From positions 806,001 to 870,000 of the forward strand of contig JANFNE010000003.1 in NCBI GenBank assembly GCA_024867545.1: a DNA stretch of 64,000 nucleotides. The letters run 5' to 3'. The notes beneath the pieces were generated by a model that ran no database searches, was not told the DNA's origin, and worked only from the letters and a program-made list of their open reading frames with translations. Shown here in pieces: positions 21,151 through 32,072 of this stretch; the stretch's first letter is position 1, and every line of letters starts with the position of its first letter. The stretch comes from Phytopythium helicoides. Lineage: Eukaryota > Oomycota > Peronosporomycetes > Pythiales > Pythiaceae. The position numbers and the translations under genes are program-made.

Positions 21151-22555
21151 TCACTTTTCGTCCACGAGCACGCGCAGCTTCCCTGGCGTGGCGGCGTCGT
21201 TGAAGTGTAGGCTCGAGTACCGGATCGTGTCGAGCAGCGCCGCGGTCGCGCCTTGTGATGCCACTTGACGTCCCACGAGCTCCTTGAGGCAGTGCTTGAT
21301 CTGTTGGCATATCGCGTGAGAAGGTGGAACCTGCGTGAGGAAGTAGGGGTCGACGGCGTCACCTTGATCTCCGACTTGGAGCAGAATGCGCCAGCTGCAC
21401 TCGTGTGGTCGTAGACAATGATGGCGCCCGTCATCGCCCGCAATGTCCGCAGCGTGTGTCGATCATCCTTGACTCTGGTTATGGCGCAGCGAGTTAGCTA
21501 TCTGCAGTAGCATTACAAAACAAGCGGAAGACGCACTTTTGGTTGGAGACTGCGCTGAGAAGCGAGTTGGCGAGCTGCGCAAGTACCGACACGCTGACCG
21601 GCTCCTTTCTGGTGGCGTCTTCCACGCCACGCACGAGCGTCTTAGTCATCGGGTTGTGATCCGCCACAAAGAACGACAGCGCGTTCAGTGGTGCATCAGA
21701 AATGCTACCATCGCCATCTGTCAAGTTAGGTCGCGGGAAAATCAAAGCGCAAATGTCATCAGTGGCCTACCTTTCGAGCTGGTTCGTCATGGCGCTGATA
21801 GTTGCCAGCCTTCGAAAGTAGCTCAGGTCGTTCTGAATATCAGGTTTGGATGTCTTGATGCTGTCAAAGCACACGGCAAAGTCCAATAGACTTGCGATCT
21901 TGTCCATGAGAAAGCCTGCTGATCGCTTGGTGGCTACACCCACGCCACAAGTGCTATCATTAGTTCCTCGACTCACGGCATGTCTGATCAGTTGATCATC
22001 TTCAAATTTCCTCACACTTTCGACTAGAGAGCTGGATGAGGGCCGAAAAGACGGGCTCTGCACCCAGCAATGGTCAAGATCAGATCTTGCCGAGAGCAGC
22101 CTACGGCTTGCTTGCGTTCAAATCCAAACGTACCAGCAGCAAGCGAGGTCTCGTAGAAACTCTTGATGAGCCTCACGTTCGGAGTCAGACCGGCAAGCGT
22201 CTGCGACGTCAATTGCGGATCGGTCGGGTCACGAATCGACTGGGGTGGAAATGAACGCATATCAGCAGTCGATCTCTCAAAGTGGACAAAATTCTGTGTC
22301 GTCACGAACTTTCTGTATGAGCGCTCGGCAGCCTTCGTAACGCTGGACCGCCGTGAGCGCGTGGGCAGCTTTGGTCAGCACTGCATCTGCCTCTGCTGCT
22401 ACTTCCTGGCACATTTGGTCTGCGATCGCTTCTGCACCAACATCGATGGCCAGGGTGAGGGCTGGTATTCACCTCAATCGAGACGTCTACCTCCACAAAC
22501 CCGACAGCGTCTTGTCTCCGTGGCGCAGCCCCAACTTCGCGAGCAGCGGCGACAT
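21151..22555 (-). CDS. CYRI/FAM49 (CYFIP-related Rac1 interactor)
   Basis: Homologue of CYRI, which binds active Rac1 and limits SCAR/WAVE-driven actin branching. Seven exons: 22555..22501, 22431..22310, 22239..22134, 22023..21771, 21704..21537, 21474..21363 and 21300..21151; introns of 69, 70, 110, 66, 62 and 62 nt. They close at 321 residues, against about 324 in human CYRI-B. Recognisable blocks are TAVQRYEGCRALIQ, VCFDSIKTSKPDIQNDLSYF (the family core), MTGAIIVYDHTSAAGAF, and the tail IRYSSLHFNDAATP. The start MSPLLAKLG resembles the MGNLLK start of the animal proteins but lacks Gly2, so N-myristoylation is not expected. The exon 3 to 4 acceptor (22024) is the least certain. Confidence 0.88.
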
Positions 22556-22808
22556 GGCTAATTGAAGTTCCCTTCAAGGAGGTTCTTCTCGGCCCGCGGC
22601 TCGCAACGCCCGAACTTGCCCTCGTCGTTTCTCGCTGTGTTTCGAGCCCCAAGTCTTTGTCGAGGGCAGAACTGCGACGACGCGCGCCAGTCGCCTCGCT
22701 CACACGCGGATCTCGTGTAACTAACGAGCTCTCCTCGATCGAGTCGCCGCTTGGGCGTCCAATGGCGGCGCCACGCATGACCCGGCTGAAAATAGAGAGT
22801 CATGCGGA
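22556..22808. promoter_or_regulatory. Divergent promoter, CYRI / pseudo-receiver protein
   Basis: A 253-bp head-to-head spacer with CCAAT at 22759-22763 (GTCCAATGGCGG). The true translation start of the plus-strand gene may be 22908 rather than 22809, which would widen the spacer to 352 bp. Confidence 0.4.
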
Positions 22809-25800
22809 ATGAGCTATTGTTCCCACGCGCGTTCAGTGATCTCGACAGGGAAAGACGTGCGACTCGAATTGACTCTGTCGCAGGGTCGATATGGAGCGGG
22901 AGACCCGATGGGGACCAGAGAGATCTTCGACGACCTGAACCTCGTTGTCCGGCTCAATCAGCACATCCAGCAGGTCACCGCGGCTCCTATTCCTTCCCAT
23001 TCTCCTCGAAATGCCCCATCATCACCTGCAGCGTCCGCGCTTCCTCGACAGTCGTCGTTCAAAGTCCTTGCCAACCTCGAGACTGTCTCGACTAGGGATT
23101 TGCGGGAATGTGCCCAATTCGATCACCAACGGGACCTCTTCACCGCGACAGATACTTCATGCTTGCCCTTTCATCTACAAGGAGATCGAGACTTTAACGA
23201 AGGAGAGGCATTGTCAAAGAGACGAGCGCTTCGCTTCTCAGGCGCTCTTCGCGACAAGATTGTATTCCTTTGGGATGTGGCTCGTGGCGGAAAGCAGGTA
23301 AGCGCTATCACGTCTGGAGGAACAAGCGCATCGAATGAAGAAATGAACGAGCAAGACTATATGACGCTAATGTTGCTCATCTTCAAAGTGCTGCGAGATG
23401 ACTTCACTCTTGAGCTAGCGCGTAAGCAGATCCATTGTGATTGGGACGTTGACAGCCGCCATGGCCAAGTGCTGATGTTTGACCAATTCTTCTCCGCCAT
23501 GTTCGAGCTCGTGGATATGTGGACCTGCGATGTCGAAGAAGCCACCTACGTACGTTTTATCGAGCTCCTTCTCCATCGAGTGACTGTACGAGTGGTTGTA
23601 TTTCTTGATGATAACACACTCAAGCTCGCCATGTCGGACAATTTTGACGAGGCTGTGGTGGTCAAATCCATCCCGCTGAGTACGATCTCACGATTTGCAT
23701 CAGTCGCACGGATAGTAGCTCCACGGGGCGTTCGAACGATTGGTGAGCTAGCTTCCGCTGACCCAGCCATGGTGGAGCAAGAGCGTGTCGATTATTTGCG
23801 TCGAAACAGCGTCTCAGGGAACTCCAAGATTGGTAGCGAGCTCCAAGATCTGCTAGCAATGTTTCGAAAACTCGCCCAAACATTCGAGCACACTAACTAC
23901 GATCTAGATGATAATCAAATACTGCGTCGACGGCAATCCGTCCCAGCTAGTGGGGCTAGTGGGGCTCAAAGTGTTGTTGCTGGCTCTATGAGTACGTTTT
24001 CAGCGCAGAATCAAGCTTACGATGGTGGGTCTCACGGTCGTGGACCAGATTATGTAGATCTGGGGAAAACAACAACAGCAATTGGAGCTCCAATGCTCTC
24101 CCGCCATCCGGTCCAGGCTGGAGTCTCACATCTTTAGCAAATGACCAATCGTTGCCGGTTTCTGGAGGTCGGAAACGCCTAAACTCCATCCACGACATTA
24201 GCCAAGCTGACCCGGACCTTGTCACAGCTCTTAAAACCAGCTTTCTGATAGAGAAAAGAATTTCTCTTGAGCGACAGACAGATATGGCAGCTATTCGTGA
24301 AGAGTTGGTCAAATTCGGCGCTGAAGGAGCAGCTGGTAAAGATGACGAAGCCGCAAAGAAGCAGTATTCAACTTTGTATGAAATGTTTGTAGTTCGCGAT
24401 GGAGATGACCTCAAGGCGCTCGCTCAGGTAATGCTACAGCAGATAAAAGCTGAGCTTGCTACACATGGTATTACCGTAGATGATGATGCAGACGCGGAGA
24501 ACGCTTATGATCACTTCTACGACGCAGTAGTAACAGGGACTGGCGAGACGATCGTTGCAGATGCTCAGCAATGGATGCAACAAACACTTACGGCTGGCAC
24601 CGTAGGCGCATACGTCAAGAAGGACTACCACGAACTGAAACCTGTGGACGAAGTTGCGCTTCTTGGTACACAATCTGGAGATGATGAGTTTGTTTCTCTG
24701 ATTGCAAAAGATGAAGCTGACGAGCAGGAAAGTGTTCAACGTAGTCGTGGGGATCGTCGAAAATCTTCATCGCCAATTCAACGCAAACCAAGTCAGCTTC
24801 AAGGAAAGTCTTTCCCGCAGATACCAAAAAAGGAGGAACAAATACAGAAGCCGCGGGGTTCGAAAGATAGCTCCTTGAACCCGATGATAGTCCACAATAA
24901 GGAGAAGGCGAAAGTCAAGCGTCGTGAAGGGCACGAATCTGACGAAAGTCAGGATAGCGACTCACCCGAGAATGGGAAGTCGCGAAAGAACAAGTCGAAG
25001 CGAGACAAACACAAGAAGAAGAGTCACGTAGATGACACGGCGGAGATTTCGGCTCAGCAAATGGGGGATACCGGCAAACTTAAAGAAAGCAGCTCATCAG
25101 ATATAAATTCATTAAATGGCAAGTCGACAACGAACGGGTTCGGAAGTGACACGAGTGCCCACGATGATGAGCCCAATCACCAAGATAAGACTAGTAACGA
25201 CGATACCGTCCACCACCGCAGAAAATCTGGTCGAAGACGAACTACTCGTACAGGAATAAGCGAGGCCACTGATCTTGATTATGATGGTGAGAAACAGGAT
25301 AGTAATAATCGAGACAAGCAGAGACGTCGATCTTCTGCATCATCGAAGCCCGTAGAAGCGGTTTCATCTACAGACGATAGCGATACTGAGCGTGAACGTC
25401 GCCGAACAGAGAATATGGCGATGTCTTCTCGATCAGGACCCTTAGCTGCAGACAGTGGTCTCGGAGACACGAGTGGCAATCACATGGACATTGACGATCA
25501 AAATCGCGACCCGCAAGGTGTCGATTTTGTGTTTGAAGAGGATGCGCCGGAACCTGCTGACGTTGAACAAAAGCCCGAGCCTGCGCGGTGAGTGGAAAGC
25601 ATGATTGAGACTCGTTGATAATTGTTCTTTTTCTTTTCTAACGTCAGCTTGCTGTAGACCAATCGATTTACCTCCAAAGATACCACAGATTGCTATCGGT
25701 GGTGTTGCAAGTAGTACTAGCATTGCAGTTGCTGGTCGATATATCCAGCTTCTCGGCCTCGGTGATGTTGCGACGCACAGTGATGAGACTGGGCTGTTCC

Positions 25801-26532
25801 AGCTTCTCGAATCTGATGAAGGCAAGGAATGCGATTTGGTATGGCTGTGCTCTCTTTTGACTTGCTATTTCTGCTTTCCATCCTGACAGCTCTGATCTCC
25901 TATTTAGGTCTGCTTTGATATCGGCTCAGACCTTGATATCGGCGATTGAAAAGCTCCGAGCACTACAGGCTCTGGTTGGCAGGTGTGTCATTCTTCTTGG
26001 AGGAGTAGCAGGCGAGGTCGATGCTTCGTCCCCGACCCAAATCACCGCTGCTGAGTGTCTTTCAGCAGGCGCTGTTTACTTTGCGACGCTACCCATCAAC
26101 TTTCCGTTGTTACGAGAAAAAATTTACTCCTTCTTTGAGTCATCGACACGGCCGTATATCCTTCGGTCCCGCAAGCCAGCAGGGCGAGCTGCGGCAGTTT
26201 TTCAAGCAGCAGGTAGATCTATTGGCTCAGCTGGCATGTTTGCGCACCAGGACGTCGAGGAGCCATCTCGAAAGCTATCCGCAGCATCAGCCGCTGTTGC
26301 TCACTCTGGCAAGGCTGGGGCTCGGAAACCCACTATTATGATTCCAGGCATGCTTCCATCCATCGGATCGGGAACACCGACCCACCATCGGTTGTCAATA
26401 AAAGCTGCAGTTGGGTCAGAAGAAGCCCGTCCTCCAGAGATGACACCGACGATGCCTTTAACACCTCGGTCACTAAAATCGTACAAAAAGTCCCCGCGAC
26501 TCTCTGCTGCGCTGAACAAACTCATTCGATAG
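22809..26532 (+). CDS. Large protein with C-terminal degenerate receiver domain
   Basis: Exons are 22809..24024 (donor GTGGGT; an alternative donor at 24037 also works), 24138..25587, 25658..25838 and 25930..26532; about 1,149 residues. A second in-frame ATG at 22908 (MGTREIFDDLNLVV) is an equally good start. The first 400 residues are helical with no family that I recognise (DYMTLMLLIFKVLRDDF, FIELLLHRVTVRVV). The middle is Lys/Ser/Asp-rich and disordered. The C-terminus from IPQIAIGGVASSTSIAVAGR through ITAAECLSAGAVYFATLPIN to REKIYSFFES follows the pattern of a CheY-like receiver: first strand, helix 1, the A..CLSAG turn and the strand before K-P. However, the acidic pair after strand 1 is GG, and the conserved Lys before Pro is Leu (TLPI). 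It is therefore probably a pseudo-receiver unable to accept phosphate. Confidence 0.6.
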
Positions 26533-26600
26533 CTCAAATTTTACGACTGCAAAACTATCTGGGCTATCACTGGATCCTGCCAAATTCCATCCGCAGAGGT

Positions 26601-28476
26601 TTAACCAGTGTGCTTGATCTCCAGCCGTTCTTCTCCCAATCCCCCGCGCCAATACTGGAGGAAGCTCATGGCGTAGTCGATGAAACGCAAGCGAAAAACT
26701 AGATTCGAGTGGTCCCACCAGTACTTGACCCGGCCCCACGTACTGAGTTGGTCGCTGCCCTGCAGCTCCAGAGTAGAACGTTGTGTGTCCCTGTGCCGCA
26801 TACTTGCCCATAATGGAAAATCGATCTCTGCGCATCAGAGGGATTCGTTTCATAAGACTTCAGGTTTGTGCACATAATAGTGTAGAGAGCTAAACACACT
26901 ATTAAACGTACCGAGTGGATCCCCCGAGGTCTTTGTTAAGTGCACGAATCATGTTGTTGGTCCGAACACAAACAGCATGTCCCTTGGCAGCTGCTCCATG
27001 AAGTCCCAAACCTGCAGCGAAGGGCACTTAATTATCAATCCCAGAAGTGATGATCATCGCAAATACCAAGAAACGTACATCTGCTACACGGACGTTTTGC
27101 AAGTGCTCACGCAGCTTCTCTTTCTCTTCCTTGGTCATGGAGTCCTCAAGAGCCCGCTTGTGGTCAATCGGCCGATACGTGAAGATCAGCGGCAGGAACT
27201 GCACGAGATCTCCGATCTTTAGTTTTTCACCGCACTCTTGTAGCAATTTCTTGTCGCGCATCAGCATGGCCCGCCAGAGGTCGCAGTGATTTTTTCGGAA
27301 TTCTTCGTCCAGCTCACGGTACAACCCGTGATCGAGCAACACAAGTTGCTCCTTGACCGCAGCATTCAGGTCAGGGTTCGCTCGGACGAAAATGTTGCCC
27401 GCATGAGGGTCGCAGTGAACAAACCCATGGCAGAAAATCATTTCGCTGAATACTTCACAGAGAATGTGAGCGACTCGTTCGGGTCCCAGTCCGAGGCTCT
27501 TGATGGAGTCAACTTGTGAGAATCTTAGGGGGCGTGGATGAACTCCATCGTGAGCATCCGCCTGGAGCTCAGTTCATCGTACACGACTGGAACGTGGACA
27601 GGCTGGGTTATCCTTCAGGCACGCTGCAATGCGTCTGTTGTTGCTCTTCTCGATACCAAAGTCGAGCTGTTGAGAGCGATAAGTGATGTTAGCTCGGGTG
27701 GGATAATTCATAGCCTCAACCAACGAAGCGCACCTCGGCTGTGAGTGCGCATTCAAACTCGGGGAACATCCACTGGATCTGGATGTCTGGGAAGAAGTAC
27801 TCCGTGAGCTGGAACGCCGCCTTCATGACGACCAGGTCTGCACGCATCTGGGACGCCAGGTGCGGGTACTGCACCTTGACGGCGACCTCGCGGCCCGAGC
27901 GGTCGACGGCGTGGTGCACCTGCGCCAGCGACGCGGATGCGATGGGCTCGCGGTCGAACTCCTGGAAGAGTTCGTGCCACGGCCGGCCCATCTCAGCCTC
28001 GATGGTCTGCTTGGCGGCGTCGAAGGGCACGGGCTTGGCCTGGTCCTGCAGCTTGGCGAGCGTCTGCGTGTACTCCTTGGGCAGTCCGTGGTTGAACGTG
28101 GCGAGCTGCTGGCCGAACTTGGTGTAGATGCCGCCGTTCTGGAAGCACAGGTGCAGCAGCCGCTCGGCGATGCGCTGGTTGAGCGCCTGCAGTTTGCCGC
28201 GGTACTCTGGGTCATCCCTCGCCGTGCCCTTGAGGTTTCGCCGGTAGTCGAGCACCGCGCTGGCACCTGTCGAGAACACGCGCGCCGACCGCGAGTACAC
28301 GTTCCTGCATCGCACAAGGCAGAGGTCGCGCGAGTTAGAACGCGGCCAAACGCAGCGGAACTATGCGCTGCCTTGACGCACGCATTCGCCCGGTCCGCGA
28401 GCGCCAGCGCACCGCCCAGCGCCGCGGCGGCCGCCAGCGAGCGCGCCAGCCGCTGCCGCCGCGCCGTCGCCAGCAT
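26601..28476 (-). pseudogene. ABC1/ADCK (UbiB-family) atypical kinase, frame broken at several points
   Basis: UbiB-family kinase/ATPase, usually in mitochondria or plastids for quinone-lipid metabolism. Exon 1 is 28476..28382, with an Arg/Ala-rich targeting-like N-terminus (MLATARRQRLARSLAAAAAL); exon 2 is 28304..27734; exon 3 starts at 27666. All catalytic motifs are present: KFGQ of the KxGQ motif, PIASASLAQVH (Ala-rich loop with Ser), VAVKVQYP, HCDPHAGN and LLDHGLY. But the frame breaks about four times: near 27606-27615 (after AACLKDN), at the five-base C run 27528-27532 (after FIHAP), near 26961-26964 (between LFVF and TNNMIRAL), and at about 26760-26790 (GKYAAQG to GSDQLSTWGR). No GT-AG intron repairs them. 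The neighbours ERGIC3 and CYRI are clean, so a decaying gene is likely; local assembly error is the alternative. Confidence 0.75.
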
Positions 28477-28588
28477 CTCTGGGCCTTGGAGGCGTGCGGT
28501 CGAGCGCGCGGGTCGGCAAGTGATGGATGGCACATGCGCTACCGTCATTCCAGGTGCGACCAGCCAATCAGCTCGGCGATTCCCGCGC
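28477..28588. promoter_or_regulatory. Short divergent promoter, ABC1 kinase / TPR protein
   Basis: 112 bp between opposed start codons with CCAAT at 28564-28568 (CAGCCAATCAGCTC), oriented toward the TPR gene and only 21 bp from its ATG. Confidence 0.4.
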
Positions 28589-29350
28589 ATGGAGTGGCTG
28601 TTCGGCGGGGCGGGGGCCGCCGCGCCGGCCGTGGACGCGCCGCTGACGGCCTCGCGGGCCAAGGGCAGCAGCGCGCCGTCGCAGGCGGACGACTCGTGGC
28701 ACAAGGCGCGCGGCAACGAGCTCTTCAAGCGCGGGGAGTTCCAGGAGGCGGCGCGCGAGTACTCGCTCGGCATCGAGCGCTGCCCCACGGCCACGCTCTA
28801 CAGCAACCGCTCGGTGCGTGGCCTCGACTCTCGCTCGCGGCGCGCTAGCGGCTGAACACGAGTCACAGGCCGCCTACTGCGCGCTCGGGAGCTTCCGGGA
28901 GGCCAGCGAGGACGCGGACAGAGCCATCGAGCTCGACCCGCGATGGGCCAAGACGTACTCGCGCAAGGGCAAGGCGCTCTACGGCATGCGCAGCTTCAAG
29001 GCAGCCGCAGACGCCTACGCGCGCGGGCTGGAGCTGTGCCTTAAGGGCGCGCTGGGCGAGGCCAACCAGCGCGAAGCAGAGCTCGAGTGCGGGTCTATTG
29101 GTGAGAGAAGGGTGCGCTGCGTCAAGACTGACGTGGACTGCGTTCCAGAGCGCTCAAGCGGCAGACGGACAGCCAGGCGCAAGCCTACATGAGGCTGCTG
29201 GAGGAGAACGCTCAGCTAAAGGTGCGAGGCTTTTGCTGCTACCCTTGAGCTCAGGTCTGTGAGAGGATTCACTCCCGTCCTACTGCCTCTCAGCGCCAGC
29301 TTGAGGACTATCAACTCGTGTTTGGTGACTACACCAAGAAACAAATGTGA
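28589..29350 (+). CDS. Small TPR co-chaperone-like protein
   Basis: Four exons, 28589..28813, 28869..29086, 29149..29221 and 29294..29350 (introns of 55, 62 and 72 nt), close at 190 residues. From about residue 30 the protein carries three tetratricopeptide repeats: HKARGNELFKRGEFQEAARE with LYSNRSAAYCALG, then EASEDADRAIELDPRW with KTYSRKGKALYGM, then SFKAAADAYARGLEL. The N, N, K and R pattern of Hsp70/Hsp90 EEVD-binding TPR clamps (GNELF, NRSAAY, SRKGKA) is kept, so chaperone binding is plausible. The last 50 residues are coiled-coil (LKRQTDSQAQAYMRLLEENA). The N-terminal 28 residues are Ala-rich. Tail-to-tail with the next gene, 80 bp apart. Confidence 0.85.
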
Positions 29351-29430
29351 CCGCTTCAACAGCAGAATCGGTCAGTGGGAATGAACGTACAAGTAACCAT
29401 GCTGTCAATGTTGTCTGTCTGCTGATTCCA

Positions 29431-31956
29431 TTAAGTACTTGCCCCCTCTTGCCGCTGGCGCTGCCGCTGCATCTTTCGAGACAGCTCTCTCTGTCTGCGC
29501 GTATTTTCAGTAGCTCGAAGATCTCTTTCGCGAAAGAACTCGAAATCGGGTACTCCGCTAGCCCATACGTTACGATCTAGACGTAGCTTGTTCACTCGTT
29601 CGTCTGGGGCTTCCCAGTCGTCAAATTGCTCGCTGATGTCCAGCACAATCTGGATGCTCGTCGCTACCCTGCTCTGAAACCTCGAGTCTCGCTTTCTTGA
29701 TGTTACCAAGCTATGTGCACCGCCAACTGCTGCGCTCCCAGCCGCTGCTGCTAGTTTGTTCCGCTCAAAGTTGATCTCTTTGCAGAGCTGAATGAGCGTG
29801 TCACGACATGAGCGACAGCGATTAGACGCGGCAAGTTTTGCATTTACTAGGCCTGGTGCTCGTGCGCTCGCTAGGAGATTGATCCGTGCGTTGCAGTTAT
29901 CGATTACAAATCTCAACCGCTTGACCAGCGAGTTGACTGTTTCAACATCACTGAGCTGGTATGTGTGGACAGTGGCGCTGCTCAGTCGAATCAACACCTG
30001 TTTGGCTTCGTCTGAAAGTCCAGATAGTTGATGTGACGGCTTCTTTTCGGGAAGCGATATTGGAATAGCAGCATCAAGACGCCCAGGCTCGCGTTGTTCG
30101 CTCTTTCCATCTTCTTCGATATGTTCCTCTTCAGAAAGGTCGCGAATATGCATCAAACGCCAGTACGGCCGATCGGATCCACCGTTCAAATGAATCGGAC
30201 TGCACCAGCACAGCCAACATCGATTTACCAAAGATTGAATATGTTCATCTGTTAGATAGAGAAGTGCAAAAGGAGTATTTGCCACCGCACAAATTGTGCA
30301 CACTTCAGATTGAGAAACCGTCCCGACAAAAAGACCTTTTCTCAACTCTTGGACGGTATCTCGGTCCTCGAGTGAGGGTCTATAGGCTCCGATGCATTTG
30401 AAATGCAATATTTGCTCTGTAACCAGTGCGGTAACCGTGAGCTTTGCGTCGACCAGTCCCGTACTGTCACGGGTGTTATCATTGAGATCTGCAGACAAAA
30501 TGACAACTTCATCTTTGTCACCAAGATGACACATTGCTTCGTTGTTTCCTCCAAAAACCCTCTGAAGAGCCGCAAAAGCAATTTGTTCCTGTTCAGAGAG
30601 ATAGAGGAGGACATGGCGAAGAATCAGCTGCACACTTTCAGCAAGTAAACTGGAGCATACATCACTGTCGGTCCACGCCGTCAATTGTCCTCGAGATAAC
30701 AACTCCTCTTCTCCATACTGATCTTTTATCGCTGTCAGCACGTGGTCGAACAGTCCTTCGCTCTTCATTTGGCGGTCCAAATTGTATTCACCCAGGTTGC
30801 TCTCTTTTGTGATGCTACTTGTACTGCATATGTTGATTGTGACTGAACCTTGAAACAAGACTACTTTATCCAAGTTGGTGATGCTTCCATCGTCGTCATC
30901 TTCGTTGATCTCGAGTTGTTCTTCAAGATATGTCTTCTCTGATGGATTAATATCGGAATCAGCTCTACAACTCTCTTTCAGTGAGGACTGCTTAGGTGTG
31001 TCGAGGACATTTGCAAGTATTTTGATGGCGCACACGTGAATATTCGGGTCAAACTTGGTCGAGTGGCTTTCTTCTTTGGGCGCAAAGTAGAAAATCTTGG
31101 CTTGTTTTTGCTTTGTTTGCACAGCGTCATCGGGTAATAGCTTCGGCGCATAGTTGCACTTATGACTACGTAGTTGGTACTCAGCCAACTCCAGTTGGAA
31201 AAAATCGGACGCCGTTAGAACGGATTGGTTCGTGTTGATCGCCATTTTTTCTTGACCCGCACTTCCTTCATTTTCATCTTTGCATGTCCATCGCTTCAAA
31301 TCGCTGTAATGCCGGTACCAAGTCGCTAATAGTTGCTCACCACCAAGACAATCGTCACAATAGCATGGCATTGGCACACCGTTCTGGGTAGGGGGCACTC
31401 CTGATGGTATTCTTGTGCCTCGGCCTTCAGTTCCATTCACAATCACTGCTCGCTGCCGCTTTCGCCATTTGTGATACGTCTTCTTTACTGGTTTCGGGAC
31501 TGTCAGTATGTAGAGTTCTTTCTTTTCTTTGTTGTGTTGCTTGGAAGTGGTTTTCGCTCTGCTTTCATCCGAGAAGCTATCTAGAGATAAACGAACGCCA
31601 GGAACCCACCTTGCAATTCGTCGCTGATTGACTGTGTTATGTTCTGCGAATGCTGCTAGGAACTCAAGCATGCTTCGGGAAGTCACCGAGTCGTACAGGC
31701 AAGTCGTTGAGATATCAACAAGCAACGGTCGGAACAGATGCATCTTGGGTGATTCCGCGAAATCATTTGATCTTGATGCTTGGGAGCGCTCGTCGGCCAA
31801 AAGTCGCCCTAGTTCTGATTGAGCTTGAGGGAACTGGGTCGTTAGTGTAATCAGCGACTGAAGAATACCTCGGCGGTCGTCGCTCGAGAAAGAGGGAACG
31901 AGCAGGTCTGAGCAAAGCTGTTGCAGTGTGTCGCGGAGATCATTGTCAGTAGACAT
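29431..31956 (-). CDS. Unrecognised 841-residue protein
   Basis: A single uninterrupted exon of 841 residues starting at ATG 31956. I do not recognise a family. Visible features: a helical N-terminus (RDTLQQLCSDLLVPSF, MLEFLAAFAEH); a basic block KKTYHKWRKRQR at about 170; a Cys-rich spot CYCDDCLGG at about 205; a central acidic stretch EINEDDDDGS; conserved-looking globular sequence at about 480-640, including ALLYLTDEHIQSLVNRCWLC; a CRSCRD pair near 735; and a basic Gln/Arg-rich C-terminus. The base composition is more AT-rich than the flanking genes. It lies 116 bp downstream of GPCR-PIPK in the same orientation. Confidence 0.7.
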   Translation of the reverse strand: MSTDNDLRDTLQQLCSDLLVPSFSSDDRRGILQSLITLTTQFPQAQSELGRLLADERSQASRSNDFAESPKMHLFRPLLVDISTTCLYDSVTSRSMLEFLAAFAEHNTVNQRRIARWVPGVRLSLDSFSDESRAKTTSKQHNKEKKELYILTVPKPVKKTYHKWRKRQRAVIVNGTEGRGTRIPSGVPPTQNGVPMPCYCDDCLGGEQLLATWYRHYSDLKRWTCKDENEGSAGQEKMAINTNQSVLTASDFFQLELAEYQLRSHKCNYAPKLLPDDAVQTKQKQAKIFYFAPKEESHSTKFDPNIHVCAIKILANVLDTPKQSSLKESCRADSDINPSEKTYLEEQLEINEDDDDGSITNLDKVVLFQGSVTINICSTSSITKESNLGEYNLDRQMKSEGLFDHVLTAIKDQYGEEELLSRGQLTAWTDSDVCSSLLAESVQLILRHVLLYLSEQEQIAFAALQRVFGGNNEAMCHLGDKDEVVILSADLNDNTRDSTGLVDAKLTVTALVTEQILHFKCIGAYRPSLEDRDTVQELRKGLFVGTVSQSEVCTICAVANTPFALLYLTDEHIQSLVNRCWLCWCSPIHLNGGSDRPYWRLMHIRDLSEEEHIEEDGKSEQREPGRLDAAIPISLPEKKPSHQLSGLSDEAKQVLIRLSSATVHTYQLSDVETVNSLVKRLRFVIDNCNARINLLASARAPGLVNAKLAASNRCRSCRDTLIQLCKEINFERNKLAAAAGSAAVGGAHSLVTSRKRDSRFQSRVATSIQIVLDISEQFDDWEAPDERVNKLRLDRNVWASGVPDFEFFRERDLRATENTRRQRELSRKMQRQRQRQEGAST

Positions 31957-32072
31957 CCTAGTTCAACAGCGCAGGAATGCCAAATACTACAGTAGTTGGT
32001 TTGAGACAAATATAGGTGTTAGAGGTCATGGAAAGCTCAACCAAAGAGATAGATTATGATCGCATGCGACGT

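Noticed and set aside
27860..28855. 331-residue plus-strand frame opposite the ABC1 kinase
   Set aside because: It covers the antisense of clear kinase motifs and crosses into the TPR first exon in another frame.
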